Shown here piece by piece: positions 24,626 through 32,450 of a stretch of DNA of 64,000 nt (position 1 is its first letter; each line of letters starts with the position of its first letter). This DNA is from CAWJPY01 sp963844865 (GTDB lineage Bacteria > Acidobacteriota > Thermoanaerobaculia > Thermoanaerobaculales > Sulfomarinibacteraceae). The stretch spans positions 1 through 64,000 of the forward strand of contig CAWJPY010000014.1 in NCBI GenBank assembly GCA_963844865.1, in the 5' to 3' direction. Below the pieces are notes generated by a model, which worked only from the letters and a program-made list of their open reading frames with translations, searched no databases and was not told where the DNA came from. Both the position numbers and the translations under genes were made by a program.

Positions 24626-24787
24626 GTTAGGAGTAAGAAGTTAGAGGTTAGGAGTCAGAGGTTAGAAGTGAGAAGTGAGAAGCGAGAGGTGCCCGCACCC
24701 CCCACCGACGCTCCCAGCTGACGCCTGACTTCCCACTCCCATCTGCTGACTTCTGCCTTCTAACCCTCTCACCCCTAACCCCTAACC
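24626..24787. repeat. Intergenic G/T-rich to C/A-rich array 1 (inverted-repeat type)
   Basis: Left arm (24626-24690) is made of short variants of GTTAGAGGTTAGGAGTNAGAAG on the plus strand. After a C-rich centre (AGAGGTGCCCGCACCCCCCA) the right arm (24718-24787) carries the complementary units (CTGACTTC, CTTCTAACC, CCCCTAACC), so the two arms can pair imperfectly. It fills the divergent gap between scpA and the exonuclease gene. No reading frame is supported. Related arrays are at 25450 and 32178. Confidence 0.7.
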
Positions 24788-24854
24788 GATCACGCCGATG
24801 CGGCGTGGTACACTCCGCCCACCGCCCGTACCCCACGCGTCGGAGGTGATTCCC

Positions 24855-25449
24855 TTGGAGCTCTGGGACGGTCAGATGGGCCTGTTCGAGGACAACCCGC
24901 GCCGCGAGGTGGCGCCGAATCGCAGGGTCGTCGTCTTCGACCTGGAAACGCAGCGGTCCTTCGACGAGGTGGGAGGACGCAGTCAGCTCCATCGCCTCGG
25001 TGTGTCGGCGGGAGTGGCCTACCGCTACGAGCGGGACGACTACCTGGTGGTCACCGAGGACACCGTCGGCGAGCTGGTGACCTGCCTGACCGAAGCCGAC
25101 CTGGTGGTCGGCTACAACATCCGCGGCTTCGACTACCACGTGCTCAGGGCGTACACGGACCGCGACCTGGACGCGTTGCCCACCCTGGACCTGATGCAGG
25201 AGCTGGAGAGCCGGCTCGGGTTCCGCCCCAAGCTGGAGAGCGTGGCCGTGCCGACCCTCGGGGAGGGGAAGTCGGCCGATGGGCTGCAGGCCCTCGAGTG
25301 GTGGCGCCGGGGAGCTCGACAAGATCATCGAGTACTGCCGGGAGGATGTCCGCGTCACCCGGGAGCTCTACGACTTCGGCAAGCGCAACCGCTGCGTGCT
25401 GGTGGCCCGTTTCGGCGGCAAGCCCCGGCGCGTCGACGTCGACTGGTAG
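24855..25449 (+). pseudogene. DEDDy-type 3'-5' exonuclease/RNase H-like protein, frameshifted
   Basis: The first 150 codons encode an RNase H-fold exonuclease: motif I VVVFDLETQRSF, motif II VVGYNIRGFDYHVLR. At a run of four Gs (25309-25312) the frame shifts; the +1 frame then resumes with ELDKIIEYCREDVRVTRELYDFG, which carries exonuclease motif III (Y-x3-D), and ends at TAG 25449. Removing one G restores a protein of about 197 aa. The start TTG 24855 is preferred because GGAGGT sits 8 nt upstream. It could be a sequencing indel or a real inactivation. Confidence 0.8.
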
Positions 25450-25645
25450 CGCCCGTGAGGGCGTGAGGACGTGAGGGCGTGAGAAGTGCCCCCACCCGCC
25501 CGACATGCGCTCCTCTTCGGCTTTTCACGTCGAGCGTTTGACTCCTAACGGGTTGGGTGCGTGGGCGGCCTCACGGGGTGGTCGGGTGGGCGGGCCTCAC
25601 CCCTCACGAGGCTGGGTGGGTGACGGCCTCACCCCTCCCCTACTC
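25450..25645. repeat. Intergenic array 2, G-quadruplex-prone
   Basis: It begins with GTGAGGGCGTGAGGACGTGA repeats (25454-25483), then the core AGAAGTGCCCCCACCCGCC (25483-25500). After a unique 40-nt piece come two tandem G-rich modules (CTAACGGGTTGGGTG then GGGCGGCCTCAC, and GGGGTGGTCGGGTGGGCGGG at 25576-25595). The last can form a canonical four-run G-quadruplex. It separates the convergent exonuclease and cheA-like genes; the same modules recur at 32341-32432. Confidence 0.7.
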
Positions 25646-27658
25646 CCCGCCGAGCTCGCGGATGAGGGTCACCAGCCCGGCGCCGTCGATTCCGTCTTTG
25701 GCCAGGTAGGCATCCGCGCCGGCCTCCAGGCCGGCCTGCCGGTCGCCGGCTTCATCGCGGGTGGACACCATCACCACCGGCAGGTCGTGCCAGCGCTCGT
25801 CGGCGCGGATCGTACGGGTGAGCTCCAGCCCGTTCATGCCGGGCATTTCGACGTCCGTCACCAGGCAGTCCACCTCGTGCGTGTCGAGGAACTCCAGCCC
25901 TTCCGCGGCGCTGGAGACCGCAGTAACCCGGACCCCGGCGTCACCGAGCACCCGTTGCAGCATGTCACGGCTGGTGGTGGAGTCGTCCACCACGAGCACC
26001 CTCAGGTCCCCCGCCCACGACAGGCCGGCCCCCGGACCGTCCCCCACCGCATCCTGGGCCAACAGCCGTTGGGGGGACAGCACCGGGACTGGCCGACCGT
26101 TGGCCAGCAGCGCGATGCCTTCGAACGCCCGTGGCGCCCCCGCGCGCGGCGGCATGGGGCGCAGGAAGACCTCTTCCTCCCCCACCACCGCCTCCACGGC
26201 CAGACCCAGATGGACGCCGCCGATGACGCTCACGATCACCGTGCCGTTCTCGCTCTCGGGCAGACCCAGGACATCGGCCAGGCTGCGCAGGCGAATCAGA
26301 TCGCCGCCCTCCATCAGGAACTGCCTCCCGCCGTCGTCGGTGACCGTGGCCGGCTCCAGCCTGCGGAACGAGCGCACCGGTGACTTCGGGTAGGCCACCA
26401 ACGCCTGCCCCACCTGGAGGATGAGGGCGCGCTCTCCGCGTCGCGCCAGCGGCACCTCGACGAGGACGGTGGTCCCTCGGCCCCGCTCGGAGTTGATGCG
26501 CAGGTCGCCGCCGACCTCCCGGACCGCCGCCGCCACCGCATCCAGACCGATGCCCCGGCCCGACGTCTCCGACGCCTCCTCGCGGGTGGAGAATCCCGGC
26601 AGGTAGAGGAGGTTCAGGACCTCCTCGTCGGATAGCACGGCTGCCGCCTCGACGCCCATGTGACCCCGCCGCACAGCCGTCGCCGCCACCTCCTCGGTAT
26701 CGATCCCGCGGCCGTCGTCGGCAACCGCGATGCGCACCCTGTCGCCCTCCGCCGAGGCCCGCAGCTGCACGCTTCCACGGCGGGGCTTGCCCACGGCCAC
26801 GCGCTCGTCCGGGCTCTCGATGCCGTGGTCGACGGCGTTGCGCACCACGTGGAGGAAGGCCTCCCGCAGCGCCTCGATGATCCGGCGATCGAGGTGCGTT
26901 TCGCCCGCGTCCACGGTCACCCTCACTTCTTTGCCGAGACCCCGCGCCAGCTCCCGGGCGTGTCGCGCCAGCGTCAGCAACACCGGCCGGAGGGGCTGGA
27001 CCTGGAGATGAAGGAGGGTCTCGAGGAGCCCGGACGCGAGGCGCTGGACGCGGCGCTGCCCCGCTTCGAGCTCGACGGCGAGCTGGTCCAGGGCCACCGC
27101 GAGGGTCGTCAGCGCCTGGCGCGGAGACGGCTCCCGCCCGGAGCGGTCGGCGAGTCGGGCGAGACGGTAGAGGCGCTTCACCAGAAGGCCCGCGGCCACC
27201 GACAGCACCCGGAGCCGGGCTCCGCGGTCGGTCAGGCCGTCCAGCACGTCTGCGCGCACGCGCAGCTCTGCGGGCACGGGCTCCCCCGCCGGCTGGCCGC
27301 CCCTCGTCGGCTCCTCCGGGGCGCTCTCCGCCGGCCCCGTCGGCAGCTCACCCTCGCTCCCCATCGGGAGCTCCTCCATCAGGGCGCTGAGGCGGTCGAG
27401 CAGCGGGATGAGCTCACGGACCGCCCCCGGGGAGGGGTCGGCCATGAGCCCTTCCGCCCGATGGCAGAGCTCGGCAATCTCCGCCAGCCCCATCATCCGG
27501 CTCGCCCCTTTCAGCGCGTGCAGCTCCCGTCGCGCCCGCACGGCCGCTTCGCTGTCGTGCTGCACGTCCTCCAGCAGGCCGGCGATGCGCTCCAGCCGGT
27601 CCCGCGCTTCGCTGCGGTACATGACGAGCAGGTCCTGGTGCGAGGACGCCACCGACAT
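25640..27658 (-). CDS. CheA-family hybrid histidine kinase with C-terminal receiver
   Basis: 672-aa chemotaxis-like kinase. Domains: Hpt/P1 with phospho-His in RRELHALKGASRMMG (about residue 47), P3-like helices (130-230), ATPase with HVVRNAVDHGIESPDER, VADDGRGID and SGRGIGLDAV, a CheW-like P5 domain (about 405-540), and a receiver with RVLVVDDSTTSRDM and the phospho-Asp in VTDVEMPGMNG. No P2 domain is evident. This CheA-REC layout resembles FrzE, PixL and ChpA-type systems. It follows an MCP and CheW on the same strand; ATG 27658 (or GTG 27661) lies just after the MCP stop. Its output is unknown. Confidence 0.9.
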   Translation of the reverse strand: MSVASSHQDLLVMYRSEARDRLERIAGLLEDVQHDSEAAVRARRELHALKGASRMMGLAEIAELCHRAEGLMADPSPGAVRELIPLLDRLSALMEELPMGSEGELPTGPAESAPEEPTRGGQPAGEPVPAELRVRADVLDGLTDRGARLRVLSVAAGLLVKRLYRLARLADRSGREPSPRQALTTLAVALDQLAVELEAGQRRVQRLASGLLETLLHLQVQPLRPVLLTLARHARELARGLGKEVRVTVDAGETHLDRRIIEALREAFLHVVRNAVDHGIESPDERVAVGKPRRGSVQLRASAEGDRVRIAVADDGRGIDTEEVAATAVRRGHMGVEAAAVLSDEEVLNLLYLPGFSTREEASETSGRGIGLDAVAAAVREVGGDLRINSERGRGTTVLVEVPLARRGERALILQVGQALVAYPKSPVRSFRRLEPATVTDDGGRQFLMEGGDLIRLRSLADVLGLPESENGTVIVSVIGGVHLGLAVEAVVGEEEVFLRPMPPRAGAPRAFEGIALLANGRPVPVLSPQRLLAQDAVGDGPGAGLSWAGDLRVLVVDDSTTSRDMLQRVLGDAGVRVTAVSSAAEGLEFLDTHEVDCLVTDVEMPGMNGLELTRTIRADERWHDLPVVMVSTRDEAGDRQAGLEAGADAYLAKDGIDGAGLVTLIRELGGE

Positions 27659-27662
27659 CACC

Positions 27663-29323
27663 TCAGATGCGGGTCCAGTTGCGGGCGTTCACGTCCATGC
27701 CCAGGATGCCCCTCAGGGAGGCCTCCTGGACCGCGGCCGCGATGGTGAAGCACTGCTGTCCCGTCAGCAGCGACTCGTACAGTGAGGTCACCACCGGGCG
27801 ACCCTCCCGCGCCACCGCCTGGAACCACGGCCGGTCGGCGTACATCTTGCCCGCCTGCATGGCCTCGCCGAGGTCGCGATCCCCCACCAGGTCCCGGTTC
27901 GCAGCCACCGCGACCATGGCGCCGCTGGCCTCCACGAAGTAGGCGGCCTCCACGTAGGGGAGCTCCCGCAGGAGGTCGGAGAGCATCACCTCCACCGCTT
28001 CCTGGTTGCCCACGTGGTTCACCAGCCGCCGCGCCCACCGCGACGCCAGGTGCTTGAGGGAGTGCCGCGACTCCAGTCGGAAGGACTGGCTGAGGAGCTG
28101 GATGGACAGGGCGAGCTGATTCAGCTTCGCCGCGGCCCCCTGGAAGCGCTGGAGGCCGTCCGCTGTGCGCTGGACCACACCGCGCACGGCGCGCAGCGTC
28201 ACCACCACCTGGTCCGAGGAGCCCCGTTGCTCCTCGGTCGCCAGGGAGATGTCCCGGGCCGCCCGAGCCGTGTCCGCCAGGGCCTCCCGGAGCTGGGCGA
28301 TGGCCCCCTGGGTGGAGCGGCTTCGGACCAGCACGTCGTCCGCCGCCCTGCTCCCCTCCTGGGTGGCCACGTCCACCGCCCGGATGGCGCCGCTGAACTC
28401 GTCCAGCAGGGACCGCACCTCGTCCACCGACTCCCGGGACCGCTCCGCCAGGCGACGGACCTCCTCGGCCACGGCCGAGAAGCGCTCCCCGTGTCCGCCC
28501 GCTGCGGCGGCTTCGATGGCGGCGTTCAGGGAGAGGATGTGGGTCTCCCGGGCAATCTCGGTGATCAGGTCGAGCACGCGGTAGATCTCCCGGGCCCTCC
28601 CCCCAGGGAGTCGGCGCGCTCCGCGATGACGCCGATCCTCTGCAGCACCGCCTCGGACCCGGCCACCGCCGCGTCCAGGGCCGCCACGCCCGCGTCGCCG
28701 CCTTCCTCCGCCCGCGCCGCCAGGTCGGCCTGGCGGGCGGCGTTGCCCGCGATCTCCCCCGCGCTGTGGGCGAGCCGTTCCATGGACGCGGTGATGTCCA
28801 CCACCGCGGAAGCCTGCTGGGACGACCCGGTCGCCAGGTCGGCCGAGGTCTCGCGGACGCCGTTGGCGGAGGTCGCCACCTCCACGGAGGCCATCTGGAT
28901 CTGCTCGATCAGGGAACCGAGGGCCCCCGTCGCGACCTCCACCACCCGCCGCATGTCCGGATCGAGGGCGCTCAGCGGCGCGGTGGCTTCCACCAGGTCG
29001 CCGTGGTGGAGCTCGCTGAGGGCCGCGGTGAGGGCGCCGCACTCCCGCGCGTGACGACGCTCGAGGTTGGCCAGCTCCACCGCCGATCGCCGCCAGGGCA
29101 GCTCCACCAGCAGCAGGTGCCCGGCCGCCCCGGCGATCCCGAGCCCCGCGAAGGCGGCCGTAGCCCACCACTCCCAGGGTGCGTCCGCGCTCGCACCCAG
29201 CAGCACGAGGCCCACCAGACCCACGCCCACCAGGATCGCGAGGCCGGCGTACTGCCGGACGTTCCCCAGAGGGGGGCCCGCGCTCCCCGATCCCCCGTTC
29301 GTGTCTCGTCGCTCTACCACCAT
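27663..29323 (-). pseudogene. Methyl-accepting chemotaxis protein, frameshifted, with C-terminal Cache-like domain
   Basis: Two overlapping frames join into one 553-aa receptor. The N-terminal part (to about 28605) has two hydrophobic helices (LAILVGVGLVGLVLLG and TAAFAGLGIAGAAGHLLLV) and the beginning of the signalling helices. The other frame continues with the MCP hairpin tip ETHILSLNAAIEAAAAGGHG and EEVRRLAERSRESVDE. The break lies in a run of six Cs at 28599-28604. Beyond the signalling domain, residues 430-553 form a Cache/PDC-like domain (DRPWFQAVAREGRPVVTSLYESLLTGQ), an unusual C-terminal position. ATG 29323 has GGAAGGG 9 nt upstream. Confidence 0.8.
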
Positions 29324-29353
29324 GTGGTCCATCCCTTCCCGCCGGTGGGCACC

Positions 29354-29788
29354 TCAGCCTCCGGTGCGACAGTCCGCCTCGAAGAGGCTCTCGATGTTCA
29401 GGACCTGAACGCCCGACTGGCACTCAGGGGTGGAGGGTGCTTCCACCCCACCCTCTCCCAGCTGATCCAGTCCCACGACCTGCTCCGCATCCTCCACCGC
29501 GAGCCCCACGGTGAGATCGTTTGCCAGGCTGAGCACCAGCACCACCTCCCGGCCGGGAGATGCGGATCCCTCTGTCGCGGCAAGGATCGCGAGGTCCAGA
29601 ACGGCCAGGGGCTCCCCCCCATACTGGATGAGACCCAGCAGCTGCGGCTCCGCACCCGGTACCGGCCACAGCTCGGGCGCACGGATCACCCGACGAACGC
29701 ACCGTGTCGGAAGGGCGTACCGCGTTCCGCCAGCCCGCACCACCAGGTGCTGCCGACTCCCGAGCGGCCCCGGTCCCACCTCTGCCAC
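29354..29788 (-). CDS. CheW-like scaffold protein
   Basis: 144-aa single CheW domain that should bridge the neighbouring receptor and CheA-like kinase. Visible features: HLVVRAGGTRYALPTRCVRRVIRAPEL, GLIQYGGEPLAVLDLA, VLSLANDLTVGLAVEDAEQVVGL. It is shorter and more divergent than E. coli CheW. GTG 29788 lies 7 nt from a TATCCT -10 on the minus strand. First gene of the cheW-mcp-cheA run; no cheR or cheB is nearby. Confidence 0.82.
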   Translation of the reverse strand: MAEVGPGPLGSRQHLVVRAGGTRYALPTRCVRRVIRAPELWPVPGAEPQLLGLIQYGGEPLAVLDLAILAATEGSASPGREVVLVLSLANDLTVGLAVEDAEQVVGLDQLGEGGVEAPSTPECQSGVQVLNIESLFEADCRTGG

Positions 29789-29919
29789 GCCCGGCAGGAT
29801 ACCATCCCAGGACAGCTATCTCCCCAAACTGGCACGACTTCAAGGTGACGTCATCAGCCCGGGAGACCGCGATGCCCGCCCCCGGAGTGTCGGCCTCGGC
29901 CTTTGCCGCCGCGAATCAC

Positions 29920-30768
29920 CTAGGGGGAGACGTCGGTGGGCGCCGCCGGCGCTGCGTCCGCGCGGGCCGACCAGTCGATCTCCGATCCCCCGAGGGAGTG
30001 TGGGATCAGGAACACCGCCATCATCACCAGCCAGCCCGCGACCGCTGCGGTCGTGACCCGACGCCTGGAAAGGGCCAGGACCGTGGCAGGGAGCCAGGCG
30101 ATGACGGCCAGAAGGGTCTTGTTGTCGGTCAGGTCCGTGCCCAGGGGCCACCCGGTCCACCAGGCCCCGAAGGCGTGCCACTGCACCGCCGGCCCCAAGA
30201 TCAACCCGCCCACCACGAGGGTGGCCATGGCCGAAAGGATGCGGCCGCGCGCCGGCCGCTCCCGGTCGAACAGGAGGACCAGCACCGCGGAGGTGGCGAG
30301 AAGCATGCTCGCGAACATGATCAGGATGTGAGGAATCAGCACCCCCGCGGGCACGTCGCCGCGGAACCGCGCCACGACCGTCCCGGCGGCGGGCACGAGG
30401 CGCGGTCCCGCCGGGGCGTCCAGCTCCAGGTGGTACTCCACCTTGCCGGCGGGGGGTTGGTGCGGAATCACGGCCTCGAGCCCCCGCTCCCCCGGGCGCA
30501 GGGCCTCGGTCCGCCACGGCTCCGCCGTGGGGAAGCGGCGCCAGAGCACGCGGCCCCCGGACACCTCCCCGTGACTGGGCACGACGATGCGCAGCCCTCC
30601 GGCTCCGCCGTGGGTGCGCGGCAGGGCGAGCTCCAGAGAGCCCGCGCCCACCGGCACCTCCACCGACCGCGGGTAGGTCGGGCCGGTCATGCGCTGAAAG
30701 ACGCCCAGGGTCACCGCGATCACGAACGCCGCGCCCCACAGCAGGATGGACCGACCGGTCCGGGTCAC
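29920..30768 (-). CDS. Membrane protein of unknown function
   Basis: 282-aa protein with an N-terminal helix (SILLWGAAFVIAVTLGVF), a beta-rich extracytoplasmic domain (35-145, with LELALPRTHGGAGGLRI and VEYHLELDAP), then four helices (about 148-260: LIPHILIMFASMLLATSAVLVLLF and others). The layout resembles a sensor- or quinol-enzyme-associated membrane protein, but I cannot name it. Its GTG overlaps the stop of the cDPGS-like gene (GTGA), so the two are translationally coupled. Confidence 0.75.
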   Translation of the reverse strand: MTRTGRSILLWGAAFVIAVTLGVFQRMTGPTYPRSVEVPVGAGSLELALPRTHGGAGGLRIVVPSHGEVSGGRVLWRRFPTAEPWRTEALRPGERGLEAVIPHQPPAGKVEYHLELDAPAGPRLVPAAGTVVARFRGDVPAGVLIPHILIMFASMLLATSAVLVLLFDRERPARGRILSAMATLVVGGLILGPAVQWHAFGAWWTGWPLGTDLTDNKTLLAVIAWLPATVLALSRRRVTTAAVAGWLVMMAVFLIPHSLGGSEIDWSARADAAPAAPTDVSP

Positions 30769-32087
30769 GATCGCGAGACGACCGCCTCGACCATCTTCTC
30801 CATCACCCCGGGCTCGACCTCCTCGAGCTCGTAGGTCACCCCTGCGATGGGCTTGTTGACCGAGATGATGCGGGACAGGTCGATGGGAGTTCCCTCCACC
30901 ACCGCGTCCGCGGGGGTGGCGTTGATGGTCGCCTCCAGGTCATGGGTCTGCTCGGGTCCATAGCCCATGGCCGGGAGAATGTGGCGGGGGTTGGGGTAGC
31001 GCTGCAGGTCCCCTTGAGGCTGCCCACGGCGTGTGGGCGGGGGTCGGCGATCTCCGCCGCGCCCGCCTGGCGGGCGGCCAGCCACCCGGCGCCGTACGTC
31101 ATGCCGCCATGGGTCAGGGTCGGTCCGTCCTCGACCACCAGCACCCGCTTGCCCGCGATCAGCTCCGGCTCGTCCACCGTGATCACCGAGCGGCACTTGA
31201 TGAGCTTGGCACCGGGGTTGGCGGCGCGGCAGTTGTCCACGCACCTCCTCGACCTTGACCGGGTCGGCGGTGTCCACCTTGTTGACGATCAAGAGGTCGG
31301 CCATGCGCAGGTTGGTCTCGCCGGGGTAGTAGGTGAGCTCGTGACCCGGGCGGTGGGGATCCACCAGGGTGATGTGGAGGTCCGGCCGGTAGAAGGGAGT
31401 GTCGTTGTTGCCGCCGTCCCAGAGGACGACGTCGGCCTCCTTCTCGGCCTCGCGGAGGATCCGCTCGTAGTCCACGCCGGCGTAGACCACGAAGCCGTTG
31501 TCGATGTGGGGCTCGTACTCCTCCCGCTCCTCGATGGTGCACTCATGACGGTCCAGGTCCTCGTAGGTTTCGAAGCGCTGGCACGCCTGCTTCGCGAGGT
31601 CGCCGTAGGGCATGGGGTGGCGGACGGCCACCACCCGCTTGCCGAGACCCTTCAGGATCCGCGACACGTAGCGGGTGGTCTGGGACTTGCCCACGCCCGT
31701 CCTGACCGCGGTGATGGCGATGGTGGGCTTGGTGGAATGGAGCATGGTCCTGGTGGCCGAGCAGAGGCTGAACTGGGGGCCCCACCCGATCACCTTGCTG
31801 GCGACGTTCATGACGTAGACGTGGGAGACGTCGGAGTAGCAGAACCACACCTCGTCGACGTCGTGCTTGCGAACCACGCTCTCCAGCTCCTCCTCGGGGA
31901 GGATGGGAACCCCGTTCGGGTAGAGCGACCCCGCCAGCTCTGCGGGATAGAGCCGCCCCTCGATGTCCGGGATCTGGGTGGCGGTGAACGCCACCACCTC
32001 GTAGTCCTCGTTGTCCCGGCAGAGACAGTTGAAGTTGTGGAAGTCGCGGCCGGCCGCACCCATGATGACAACTTTTCTGCGCGCCAT
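30765..32087 (-). pseudogene. cDPGS-like GTPase (COG2403), two compensating frameshifts
   Basis: Related to cyclic 2,3-diphosphoglycerate synthetase of methanogens and its bacterial homologues. The N-terminal part reads KVVIMGAAGRDFHNFN and YSDVSHVYVMNVASKVIGWG; Walker A is AVRTGVGKSQTTRYV; Walker B-like VVLWDGGNNDTPF and LIVNKVDTADP follow. At 31241 one extra base shifts the frame; the alternate frame carries DNCRAANPGAKLIKCRS through LTHGGMTYGAGWLAARQAGA, then at a run of four Cs (31010-31013) it returns to HILPAMGYGPEQ. ATG 32087 has GGAG 8 nt upstream. Metabolic role in bacteria is unclear. Confidence 0.8.
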
Positions 32088-32177
32088 GTGCATCACTCCT
32101 CGAGCGCCCCCCGGGGGCGCAGAACCGCCGGGTGAAAGGCTGAACCGGCGGCGCGCGGCATCATAGCACTCCGCGGG

Positions 32178-32450
32178 AGGACGTGAGGCCGACCACCCGT
32201 CCTCCCTCGTGAGAGCGTGAGGACGTAAGGGGTTAGGGGTTAAGGGTTAGGGGTGAGGACGTGAGGACGTTAGAAGTCACGAGTTAGAGGTCAGAAGGGA
32301 GCACGTTCAGGTCGGGTGGGGGCACTTCTAACTTCTAACTCCTAACGGGGTGGGTGGTCGGGTGGGCCTAACGGGTTGGGTGGGCGGGCGGCCTCACCCC
32401 TAACGGGGTGGCAGGGTGGGCGGGCCTCACGGAGCGGGCGGGCGGGCGGC
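32178..32450. repeat. Intergenic array 3, telomere-like and G-quadruplex-prone
   Basis: The array starts with GTGAGAGCGTGAGGACG units, then a telomere-like stretch (32229-32253) with four G-runs separated by TTA, TTAA and TTA. Next comes GTTAGAAGTCACGAGTTAG, the core in reverse (GTCGGGTGGGGGCACTTCT, 32311-32329), its inverted arm CTTCTAACTTCTAACTCC, and three G-rich modules up to 32450, including GGGTTGGGTGGGCGGG (32373-32388). It occupies the gap between the cDPGS-like gene and guaA. No gene is visible in it. Confidence 0.75.

Noticed and set aside
24626..32450. Repeat arrays considered as CRISPR
   Set aside because: Units are short, variable and contiguous, without uniform repeats, unique spacers of constant length or cas genes.
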